Source of the DNA: Variovorax boronicumulans NBRC 103145
GTDB taxonomy: Bacteria > Pseudomonadota > Gammaproteobacteria > Burkholderiales > Burkholderiaceae_C
Assembly: GCF_001591345.1 (NCBI RefSeq)
Contig: NZ_BCUS01000065.1
Location: forward strand, 1-35,529
Length of the DNA: 35,529 bases
Direction of reading: 5' to 3'
The notes beneath the pieces were generated by a model. It was not told the origin of the DNA and did no database searches. It was given only the letters and a program-made list of their open reading frames with translations. The number at the start of each line of letters is the position of its first letter. Position 1 is the stretch's first letter. The position numbers and the translations under genes were made by a program. Positions 1-6,291 of this stretch are shown here, piece by piece.

Positions 1-306
1 GGGGCGGATCGCGGCCTCGGGGTCGGCGCCGCGCGCGCGCTGCACGAAGGTCTCCATGCGGTCCCAGCGTTCGCCGACCAGCGCGCCCACTTCGCGCGTG
101 CGCGCCATCCAGTAGTCGCGCTCCGAGAGCTTGTCGGCCTGCATGTCGCGCCACAGCGGATCGCTCGCGAGGTCGAAGGGGCCGCGCCAGGTGAGCGTGC
201 CGCGCGGCAGCGACAGCGCCTCTTCGGTGAGGGCGTGGGTCTCGAACAGCGTGCGGCTGATGACGCCGCCGAAGTCGAGCACGAGGGCTTGTGCGGCGGG
301 GCTCAT
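1..306 (-). CDS. HAD-superfamily hydrolase, subfamily IA-like (partial, C-terminus beyond window)
   Basis: The first 102 residues are present; the frame is still open at base 1, so the C-terminal part lies outside the window. Residues 9-16 read VLDFGGVI, a HAD motif I with nucleophile Asp11. The second motif Asp is replaced by Gly (DFGG instead of DFDG), which is common in haloacid-dehalogenase/epoxide-hydrolase-N-type HAD proteins, so the missing Asp is not evidence of inactivity. The substrate is unknown. The ATG overlaps the stop of the upstream Tm-1-like gene (ATGA), so the two are probably translationally coupled. It is the fourth gene of the leftward aldehyde dehydrogenase operon. Fold assignment is fairly sure from motif I; motifs II-IV are not visible. 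Confidence 0.75.
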   Translation of the reverse strand, partial: MSPAAQALVLDFGGVISRTLFETHALTEEALSLPRGTLTWRGPFDLASDPLWRDMQADKLSERDYWMARTREVGALVGERWDRMETFVQRARGADPEAAIRP

Positions 307-1547
307 GCGCGGCTCCCTGCGGGCACGGTGCCGTCGGCCACCCAGGCGTCGAACACCTGCAGTGCGGCGTCGCAGAACGCGCTGTCGTTGATGTGCGCGT
401 CGAGCTCGACGAGCCGCGCGGGGTCGACGCTGCTGCGCAGCGCTTCGGTGAAGGCCGCGAGGCCTTCGGGGTCGTGCAGCGGCTCGCCGGGCCGGTCCCA
501 GCCTTCGATGCCCTGCAGCGGCATCAGCAGGCAGGTGGCGCCCTCGGCACGCGCGAGGCGGCGTGCGATCTCGGCGGCCACGCCACGGCGGAATGCGGGC
601 GCGCTCAGTGCCGAGGCCAGCAGCCGGTTGTGGATGTGCGTGGGCCGGCCTTCCAGGCCTTCGGGCGTGGACTGCCAGGCCGGGTAGTCGAGCATGTCGA
701 TGGCGCCGGGCGCGACGATCTGCGGCGTGCCTGCGCGGCCCGCGCCGAGCAGGCGGTCGGGGCCGGCCGTCACGCACGAGCCGCCGAGCTGGTTGGCCAG
801 CTCCTGCAGGCTGAAATCCATCACCGCGCAGAAGCGGCCCTCGGCGGCGAGTGCCTCGAAGGCACGACCGCCCATGCCGGTGGTGTGGAACACGGCGACC
901 TCGTAGCCACGCGCTTCGAGCGCGGGCTTGAGCGTCTTCATGTAGGTGAGCGCGCTGGAGCCCAGCGAGGTCATGCCCACCAGCGGCTTCTGGAAGGCCG
1001 GCACGCAGGCCTGGCGGCAGGCGCCGAGCACCGCGCCCGCGGCCTGGCTCAAGGCCGAGCGGCACAGGCTGTTGAGGCCGTAGAGCCCGCCGGCCCACAG
1101 CACCATGATGAGGTCGGGCGGAATGCGCTCGGGCGGCAGCAGGTGCGAGTAGGCGATGGTCGACACCAGCACCTTCGGCACGCCCAGCGGCAGCGCCTGC
1201 GCCACGTCGAGCGCGAGGTCGGTGCCCATGGTGCCACCCAGCGCGAGCAGGCCATCGATGCGGCCCTCGGCCTGCCAGCGCGCGGCGAGCTTCGCGGCGC
1301 CGCGCGCCATCAGCGTCATGGCGCTGTTCTCGTCGCCACTGGCCGCCACTTCGGCCACGGTCTTGCCGGCAGCCGCGGCGACTTCGGTGTTGGGAATGTC
1401 GGGCGTGAAGGGCGCGCCGTCGAGCACGCCCACGTCCATCACGACGACGCGGCCACCGCCGGCCTCGATGCACTCGCGCATGAACAGCAGCTCGGCGCTC
1501 TTGGTGTCGGCGGTGCCGATCAGCAGGATCGTGGGCGATGCACTCAC
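303..1547 (-). CDS. Tm-1-like ATP-binding domain protein (UPF0261 family)
   Basis: A 414-residue protein matching the UPF0261/Tm-1-like family in length and motifs. The N-terminus (ILLIGTADTKSAELLFMRE) is the family's typical opening. LALGGTMGTDLAL near residue 100 and GMTSLGSSALTYM near residue 190 mark the nucleotide-binding N-terminal part and the start of the second domain. The family is named after the tomato Tm-1 protein, whose N-terminal domain binds ATP; the bacterial enzymatic role is not established. Start is GTG at 1547, overlapping the aminotransferase stop (GTGA); there is no better start. Bacterial homologues often sit beside a TIM-barrel 'phosphoenolpyruvate hydrolase-like' gene; here the next gene is a HAD hydrolase instead. 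Context suggests a step in the same amine or aldehyde catabolism, but this is inference. Confidence 0.9.
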   Translation of the reverse strand: MSASPTILLIGTADTKSAELLFMRECIEAGGGRVVVMDVGVLDGAPFTPDIPNTEVAAAAGKTVAEVAASGDENSAMTLMARGAAKLAARWQAEGRIDGLLALGGTMGTDLALDVAQALPLGVPKVLVSTIAYSHLLPPERIPPDLIMVLWAGGLYGLNSLCRSALSQAAGAVLGACRQACVPAFQKPLVGMTSLGSSALTYMKTLKPALEARGYEVAVFHTTGMGGRAFEALAAEGRFCAVMDFSLQELANQLGGSCVTAGPDRLLGAGRAGTPQIVAPGAIDMLDYPAWQSTPEGLEGRPTHIHNRLLASALSAPAFRRGVAAEIARRLARAEGATCLLMPLQGIEGWDRPGEPLHDPEGLAAFTEALRSSVDPARLVELDAHINDSAFCDAALQVFDAWVADGTVPAGSRA

Positions 1548-2923
1548 AGCGTCGCTTCCACGTCGGCGAACGCACCTTCGAGCGCATCGACCATGAAGTC
1601 CACCTCCTCGCGCGTGATGACCAGCGGCGGCGAGAGGATGAGGTTCGGGCCCGAGATGCGCACCATCAGCCCGCGCTGGTAGGCCGCCTGCGCCACCTTC
1701 GCGGCGATCGGGTTGCCGCGCGGCAGCGTGGTGCGCGTGGCCTTGTCGGCCACCATCTCGATGCCCAGCATCAGGCCCATGCCGCGCACGTCGCCGACGA
1801 AGCTGAACTTGTCGACGAAGGGCCGCACGCGCGCCTGGAAATGCGCGCCCACGCGCGCCGCGTTGCCAGGCACGTCGAGCGCCTCGATCTGGTCCAGCGT
1901 GGCGAGTGCGGCGGCTGCCGCCACAGGGTGCGCGCTGTAGGTGTAGCCGTGGCCCACCGCGGCCTGGCCCGTGGGGTCGTTGAGGAAGACCTCGGCCACC
2001 TTGTTGCCGATGGCGGTGGCGCCCAGCGGCACGTAGCCCGACGAGATGCCCTTGGCCAGGCACCACAGGTCGGCCTTCACGTTCCACAGCCGCGTGCCGA
2101 ACATCGCGCCGCCGCGCCCGAAGCCGGTGACGACCTCGTCGGCGATGAGCAGCACGCCGTACTTGTCGCAGATCTCGCGCACGCGCGGCCAGTAGTTGGG
2201 CGGCGGCACGATCACGCCGCCCGCGCCCTGGATCGGCTCGGCGATGAAGGCGGCCACGGTGTCGGGGCCCTGGAACTGGATCTCGCGCTCCAGCAGCGTG
2301 GCGCAGATCTCGCCGAGTTCTTCCGGGTCCTGCGTGTAGGGGTTGCGGTACAGCCACGGCGTGTCGACGTGAAAGCAGCCCGGCAGCAGCGGCTCGTAGG
2401 CACGGCGGAAGTTCAGGTTGCCGTTGACGCTCATGCCGCCGAAGTGCACGCCGTGGTAGCCCTGGCGCAGCGCAATGAACTTGAAGCGGTCGGCCTGGCC
2501 CTTGAGCTTCCAGTACTGGCGCGCGAGCTTGAGCGCGCCTTCGACCGCGTCGGAGCCGCCGTTGCTGAAGAACACCGCGGCCACGCCGTCGGGTTCCATG
2601 GTCTTGACCAGGCGCGCCGACAGCTCGATGGCGCGCGGGTGCGTGGTGCCGCGGAACACGTTGTAGAAGGGCAGCTCGTCCAGCTGCGCAACGATGGCGT
2701 CGCGCACCGGCTGGTTGCTGTGGCCCAGGTTCGCGGCCCACAGGCCGCCGACGCCGTCGAGCATCTTGTGGCCGTCGATGTCCCAGATCCAGCAGCCCTG
2801 GCCGCGCGCAATGATGTCGGGCTTGCTCTTGAGCATGGCCTGCGGATGCGCCATGGGGTGCCACAGGTACTGGGCGTTGTCTTGCTTGAGCGCCGCCAAG
2901 GCGGCGGCTTCTTTCGTTGTCAT
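1544..2923 (-). CDS. Class III PLP-dependent aminotransferase (omega-amino acid/diamine type)
   Basis: A 459-residue fold-type I aminotransferase. It should move an amino group from an omega-amino acid, amine or diamine to pyruvate or 2-oxoglutarate, leaving an aldehyde. Visible residues are the N-terminal WHP at 21-23, a GGS phosphate-binding turn at 122-124, the YHG motif near 156, Asp262 (ADEV, pyridine-nitrogen contact) and Lys291 (LAKGIS), the Schiff-base lysine. The overall pattern is closest to beta-alanine/putrescine:pyruvate aminotransferases, but the substrate cannot be fixed by eye. The ATG lies 29 bp after the aldehyde dehydrogenase stop and the stop overlaps the next GTG, so it belongs to a four-gene operon. 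An aminotransferase followed by an aldehyde oxidation step is the usual pairing in polyamine, GABA and beta-alanine catabolism. Confidence 0.9.
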   Translation of the reverse strand: MTTKEAAALAALKQDNAQYLWHPMAHPQAMLKSKPDIIARGQGCWIWDIDGHKMLDGVGGLWAANLGHSNQPVRDAIVAQLDELPFYNVFRGTTHPRAIELSARLVKTMEPDGVAAVFFSNGGSDAVEGALKLARQYWKLKGQADRFKFIALRQGYHGVHFGGMSVNGNLNFRRAYEPLLPGCFHVDTPWLYRNPYTQDPEELGEICATLLEREIQFQGPDTVAAFIAEPIQGAGGVIVPPPNYWPRVREICDKYGVLLIADEVVTGFGRGGAMFGTRLWNVKADLWCLAKGISSGYVPLGATAIGNKVAEVFLNDPTGQAAVGHGYTYSAHPVAAAAALATLDQIEALDVPGNAARVGAHFQARVRPFVDKFSFVGDVRGMGLMLGIEMVADKATRTTLPRGNPIAAKVAQAAYQRGLMVRISGPNLILSPPLVITREEVDFMVDALEGAFADVEATL

Positions 2924-2952
2924 GCAGGTCTCCGGAAGTATGGGGGGTGTGC

Positions 2953-4395
2953 TCAGGACGGCACGCCGACGGTGAGGGTCTTGACCTCGGTGTAGTGCAG
3001 CAGGCCCTCGGCGCCCATCTCCTGGCCGATGCCGCTTTCCTTCCAGCCGCCGAAGGGCATCTCTGGCTGCGAGACGCCGAAGTGGTTGATGCCGACCATG
3101 CCGGCTTCGAGCGCGTCGCCCAGGCGGTGCGCGGTGTGCAGGTCGCGCGTGAAGGCGTAGGCGCCCAGGCCGTAGGGCAAGGCATTGGCCTGGGCGATGG
3201 CTTCGTCGAGCGTGTCGTAGGGCTGCAGCACGGCGATGGGGCCGAAGGGCTCCTGGCGCATCACGCGGCTGTCGGCCGGTGCGTTCGCGATCACGGTGGC
3301 CTCGAAGAAGAAGCCGGGGCGCTGCACGCGGTGGCCGCCGCACAGCAGCTGCGCGCCGCGCTCCACGGCGTCGTCGACGAAGCGCTGCATGTCCTCGATG
3401 CGGCGCGCGTGCGCGAGCGGGCCCATCTGCGTGGCGGGGTCGGTGCCGTCGCCCAGGCGCAGCGCGCGCGCGGCCTGCACGAAGGCGTCGCTCCATTCGC
3501 CGAAGCGCGCACGCGGCACGTAGAAGCGGATCGGCGACGCGCACACCTGGCCCGCGTTGCGGAACTTGGCGGCGAGCGACTGCTTGAGCGCGAACGGAAA
3601 GTCGGCGTCGTCGCAGACGATCACCGGCGCGTGGCCGCCCAGCTCGCCGGTGAAGCGCTTCACATGCCGCGCCGCCTGCTCGCCCAGCAGCTTGCCCACG
3701 GCCACCGAACCGGTGAACGACACCTTGGCGATCGCCGGATGGTCGATGAGGAAGGACGACACCTCGGCCGGATCGCCGCACACCATGTTCAACGCATCGG
3801 GCGGCACGCCCGCGTCGAGAAAGGCGCGCACCAGCAGCATGCAGGTGCCCGGCGTTTCTTCCGCCGGCTTGATGACCACGCTGCAGCCCGCGGCCAGTGC
3901 GCTCGCGAGCTTGCGCGCCGGCAGGTTGGCCGGAAAGTTCCACGGCGTGAAGGCCGCCACCGGCCCCACCGGCTGGCGCATGACCGACTGCGAGAGGATG
4001 CCTTCGACGCGCGGTGGCACGAGACGGCCGTACAAGCGCTTGGCCTCCTCGGCCTGGAAGTCGATGATGTCCGCCGACAGCGTGACCTCGCGCAGCGACT
4101 CGGCCAGCGGCTTGCCTTGCTCGAGCGTGAGCACGTGCGCAATCGTCTTGGCCTGTTCGCGGAGGGTCTGCGCGGCGGTGCGCAGGATGTTGCAGCGCTC
4201 GAGCGCGCTCTTGCCGCGCCACTGCACGAAGCCGCGGCGTGCGGACGCGGCCGCTTCGGCGAGTTCGTCGCGGCCGGCCAGCGGCAGCTGCGCGATGGTG
4301 GCTTCGGTGGCGGGGTTGACGACCGCGCGGCGGCCGCCGGCGGTCTGCGTGCGCCATTGGCCGGCGATGTGCAGTGCGAGTTCAGGGTAGTCCAT
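2953..4395 (-). CDS. NAD(P)-dependent aldehyde dehydrogenase, succinate-semialdehyde dehydrogenase-like
   Basis: A 480-residue member of the ALDH superfamily, oxidising an aldehyde (probably an omega-amino or dicarboxylic semialdehyde) to its acid. Key residues are all present: Asn153 in PWNFP (oxyanion hole), Lys176 in IKPAEE (cofactor), the FTGS turn at 227-230, Glu251 in ELGG (general base) and Cys285 in NAGQVC (nucleophile). After the nucleophile it reads ASPIRFYV rather than the CANRLYV of E. coli GabD, so it is not a straightforward GabD and a gene symbol is withheld. ATG at 4395 is chosen because the family's N-terminus begins there and a plausible -10 lies just upstream; a longer in-frame start (4476) would run back through the operator. 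It is the first gene of the leftward operon and presumably supplies the oxidation after the aminotransferase. Confidence 0.9.
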   Translation of the reverse strand: MDYPELALHIAGQWRTQTAGGRRAVVNPATEATIAQLPLAGRDELAEAAASARRGFVQWRGKSALERCNILRTAAQTLREQAKTIAHVLTLEQGKPLAESLREVTLSADIIDFQAEEAKRLYGRLVPPRVEGILSQSVMRQPVGPVAAFTPWNFPANLPARKLASALAAGCSVVIKPAEETPGTCMLLVRAFLDAGVPPDALNMVCGDPAEVSSFLIDHPAIAKVSFTGSVAVGKLLGEQAARHVKRFTGELGGHAPVIVCDDADFPFALKQSLAAKFRNAGQVCASPIRFYVPRARFGEWSDAFVQAARALRLGDGTDPATQMGPLAHARRIEDMQRFVDDAVERGAQLLCGGHRVQRPGFFFEATVIANAPADSRVMRQEPFGPIAVLQPYDTLDEAIAQANALPYGLGAYAFTRDLHTAHRLGDALEAGMVGINHFGVSQPEMPFGGWKESGIGQEMGAEGLLHYTEVKTLTVGVPS

Positions 4396-4402
4396 GCCCT
4401 GC

Positions 4403-4408
4403 ACGATA
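4403..4408 (-). promoter_or_regulatory. Candidate -10 element of the aldehyde dehydrogenase promoter
   Basis: TATCGT on the minus strand, 20 bases downstream of the 19-bp operator and only 7 bases before the ATG at 4395. The amidase promoter has the same hexamer at nearly the same distance from its operator. If used, transcription would start at or next to the ATG, giving a leaderless message; there is no Shine-Dalgarno sequence before this ATG. The assignment rests on the two-promoter comparison. Confidence 0.4.
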
Positions 4409-4428
4409 GGGAGCGAGCCCCTTGGCGC

Positions 4429-4447
4429 GTTATCGAAAACTGGCAAA
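4429..4447 (-). promoter_or_regulatory. Operator copy A, AraC/XylS-like box upstream of aldehyde dehydrogenase
   Basis: On the minus strand this reads TTTGCCAGTTTTCGATAAC, identical over all 19 bases to the site upstream of the ABC operon (8810-8828). It contains TGCC-N6-CGATA, close to the XylS-type box TGCA-N6-GGNTA. It lies where an activator would cover the -35 region of the aldehyde dehydrogenase promoter. The AraC-family gene at 5195 is the obvious candidate regulator (inference). Confidence 0.7.
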
Positions 4448-4485
4448 CCTCGCGCGGCCTCGTGCGTCGCGCGCAAAGGGCTTCC

Positions 4486-4491
4486 TATACT
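4486..4491 (+). promoter_or_regulatory. Candidate -10 element of the marR promoter
   Basis: TATACT (5 of 6 matches to TATAAT), 47 bases before the GTG start at 4539. No good -35 is seen at the right spacing. Its position argues against the longer in-frame reading from 4422, whose start would lie upstream of the promoter. Confidence 0.4.
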
Positions 4492-4538
4492 GTCCGCGCC
4501 GATCCTCTTTCACGACGCCTCCACGCCACGACCTCACC

Positions 4539-5069
4539 GTGCCCCGTTCACGCACCCCTTCCCGACCGAGCGCCAAGGCCCTTCCCAAGGCACGCAGCAG
4601 CGCTGCCGGCGCCCCAGCCTTCGACCTCGAGACCTTCCTGCCCTTCCAGCTCTCGGTGGTCGCCAACCGCGTGAGCCAGACGGTGGGCCAGTCGATCGCG
4701 AGCCGCTTCTCGCTGCAGATTCCGGAGTGGCGCATCGTCGTGGTGCTGGGCAAGTACGGTGCACTGTCGGCGCTCGAAATCGCACAGAAGACGAGCATGG
4801 ACAAGGCCCGCGTGAGCCGCGCGCAGCACCGGCTGGTGGACCTGGGCCTGGCCAACATGCACCCCTCGGCCGACGACCGCCGCAAGGTCATCGTGTCGCT
4901 CGAGGAAGAAGGCCTGGCGCTGTACCGCGACATGGTGCCGCTGGCGCACGACACGGCGCAGCGCCTGTTCTCGCAGCTCACGGCGGACGAGCGCCAGGTG
5001 CTGCAGACCATCGTGCAGAAGCTGTTCGACAGCACCACCGGCTTCGAGCCCAGCGGCGAGCTCGAATAG
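4539..5069 (+). CDS. MarR-family winged-helix transcriptional regulator
   Basis: A 176-residue protein when read from GTG 4539. A basic, low-complexity N-terminus of about 30 residues is followed by a helical dimerisation segment (LPFQLSVVANRVSQTVG) and a MarR winged helix: WRIVVVLGKYGALSALEIAQKT, then the recognition helix MDKARVSRAQHRLVDLGL, then a wing ending in DDRRKVIVSLEEEGL. MarR proteins are usually ligand-responsive repressors of neighbouring genes. It is divergent from the aldehyde dehydrogenase operon, with 143 bp between the two starts, so that operon is the first candidate target. An ATG at 4422 in the same frame would add 39 residues unlike the family. No Shine-Dalgarno sequence is evident before the GTG. 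The effector is unknown. Confidence 0.85.
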   Translation: MPRSRTPSRPSAKALPKARSSAAGAPAFDLETFLPFQLSVVANRVSQTVGQSIASRFSLQIPEWRIVVVLGKYGALSALEIAQKTSMDKARVSRAQHRLVDLGLANMHPSADDRRKVIVSLEEEGLALYRDMVPLAHDTAQRLFSQLTADERQVLQTIVQKLFDSTTGFEPSGELE

Positions 5070-5113
5070 GCCACGGTCGGGTGGCTTAGGGGTTTGCCCT
5101 GTCACTTTAAGAT

Positions 5114-5124
5114 CGTTGTCAACG
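5114..5124. promoter_or_regulatory. Inverted repeat in the marR-araC intergenic region
   Basis: CGTTG-T-CAACG, a perfect 5-bp palindrome around one base, 71 bases upstream of the AraC start. It could be an operator for the MarR protein or for another dimeric regulator; nothing in the sequence decides. A weak 11/19 match to the AraC/XylS-like element lies just before it at 5093-5111 and could be an autoregulatory site. Confidence 0.3.
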
Positions 5125-5194
5125 AAACAATCTGGTCTGGAGATTGCTTCCGGCACGGGTCTTCACGCCCCTGCCACCGCTTCGCCGGACCGCC

Positions 5195-6190
5195 ATGACC
5201 AGCCAGACCGCCTCCGTTCTTCCTGCCCCCGCCCCCACCGTCGCGACGCGCTGGACCCTGTCCACGCACGACATCGACGCCTACGCCAGCGGCCAGAACG
5301 GCTGGCACCTGGCGTGCGACATGCTCTCGGGCGGCAGCTTCGCCGGCTTTCTCGACCACGTGCAACTGCCCGGCCTGCGGCTGGTGCGCGAGACCACCAA
5401 CCGCGCGCTGCGCCAGCACGGCGAGATGAACCCCGACTGCTGCGGCTTCGCGCTCACCTGCCGGCAGGACGGCGAGGCGCGCTTCTCGGGCCAGCGGCTG
5501 GACACCGAGTCGGTGATGGTCGGGCGCTGCGACGAGCTCGACCTGTGCAGCCCGCCGGGCTTCGAGCTGACGGGCATCGTGGTCGACAACGCGCTGCTGC
5601 AGTCGCTCACCGAACGCCTGAACGACCGCGCGCCGCCGGCCTGGCTCGAACGGCGCGTGGTGCTGCACTTCGACGACCCCACCATGCAGTCGCTGCGCGG
5701 CACCTTGCGCGGCGCCTTCAGCGCACTCGACGCGATGCCCGGCCTGCTCGACGACTCCGTCGCCACGGTGCAGCTGCGCGACGACGTGCTGCTGGCCTGG
5801 CTCAACGCCTTGCCCGAAGACGTCGACCTGCGCGAGCTGCGCTCCACCGAGGCGCACCGCCGCGTGGTGCGCCGCGCCTGCGAGCTGATGATGTCGCGGC
5901 CCGACGAGCCGCTGTCGATGCTGCAGGTGTGCAGCCGCATCGGTGCGAGCCAGCGCAAGCTGAACTACTGCTTCCAGGAAACGCTGGGCCTGAGCCCCGC
6001 GCGCTACCTGCGGGCGCTTCGCCTGAACGGCGTGCGCCGCGCACTGAAGCGGCCCGAGTCGCGCTCGGTGCAGGACATCGCGGCGCACTGGGGCTTCTGG
6101 CACCTGAGCCAGTTCGCGACGGACTACCGGCGCCAGTTCGGCGAGCTGCCCTCGCAGACGCTGCGCGGCGCGGCGCTCACGAGGCACTGA
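5195..6190 (+). CDS. AraC/XylS-family transcriptional regulator (EutR-like architecture)
   Basis: A 331-residue regulator. The N-terminal 210 residues look like a ligand-sensing domain (GWHLACDMLSGGSFAGFLDHV, resembling the EutR/GadX-type sensor). The C-terminal 110 or so residues carry two helix-turn-helix motifs: MLQVCSRIGASQRKLNYCFQ, and VQDIAAHWGFWHLSQFATDY followed by FGELPSQTLR, which is the AraC signature. It is probably an activator for the surrounding cluster, since three XylS-like boxes precede the flanking operons. ATG 5195 is used; an earlier in-frame start at 5144 would add 17 residues of no family similarity. It ends in a clear intrinsic terminator at 6204-6225, so it is transcribed separately from the amidase. 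The inducer is unknown. Confidence 0.9.
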   Translation: MTSQTASVLPAPAPTVATRWTLSTHDIDAYASGQNGWHLACDMLSGGSFAGFLDHVQLPGLRLVRETTNRALRQHGEMNPDCCGFALTCRQDGEARFSGQRLDTESVMVGRCDELDLCSPPGFELTGIVVDNALLQSLTERLNDRAPPAWLERRVVLHFDDPTMQSLRGTLRGAFSALDAMPGLLDDSVATVQLRDDVLLAWLNALPEDVDLRELRSTEAHRRVVRRACELMMSRPDEPLSMLQVCSRIGASQRKLNYCFQETLGLSPARYLRALRLNGVRRALKRPESRSVQDIAAHWGFWHLSQFATDYRRQFGELPSQTLRGAALTRH

Positions 6191-6203
6191 TCCGGTGCAC
6201 GGG

Positions 6204-6225
6204 CCGAGGGGAATCCCTCGGTTTT
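6204..6225 (+). terminator. Rho-independent terminator after the AraC gene
   Basis: CCGAGGG (6204-6210), loop GAAT, CCCTCGG (6215-6221): a perfect 7-bp stem followed by TTTT. It begins 14 bases after the AraC stop and ends 12 bases before operator copy B. Confidence 0.8.
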
Positions 6226-6237
6226 CGGGGCGCCAGT

Positions 6238-6256
6238 TTTGCCGTTTTTTGATACC
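6238..6256 (+). promoter_or_regulatory. Operator copy B, AraC/XylS-like box upstream of the amidase
   Basis: TTTGCCGTTTTTTGATACC matches copies A and C at 15 of 19 positions and keeps both half-sites as TGCC-N6-TGATA. Same orientation toward the gene as the other two copies. It would cover the -35 region if the TATCGT at 6276 is the -10. Confidence 0.6.
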
Positions 6257-6275
6257 TGCTTGCGGAGGCGGTCGC

Positions 6276-6281
6276 TATCGT
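6276..6281 (+). promoter_or_regulatory. Candidate -10 element of the amidase promoter
   Basis: TATCGT, 19 bases after operator copy B and 10 bases before the ATG at 6292. The predicted transcript would have a leader of only a few bases, and no Shine-Dalgarno sequence precedes the ATG. The same hexamer and spacing occur at the aldehyde dehydrogenase promoter. Confidence 0.4.
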
Positions 6282-6291
6282 TGACCGCCAT

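Noticed and set aside
291..4674. Very long open frames on the plus strand opposite the aldehyde dehydrogenase-aminotransferase-Tm-1 operon
   Set aside because: They are antisense shadows produced by high GC third positions; their translations are Arg/Ala/His-rich without domains, while the minus-strand frames carry complete catalytic motifs.
5070..5085. Short stem GCCAC/GTGGC directly after the marR stop
   Set aside because: Only 5 bp with a 6-base loop and no T-tract; too weak to call a terminator.
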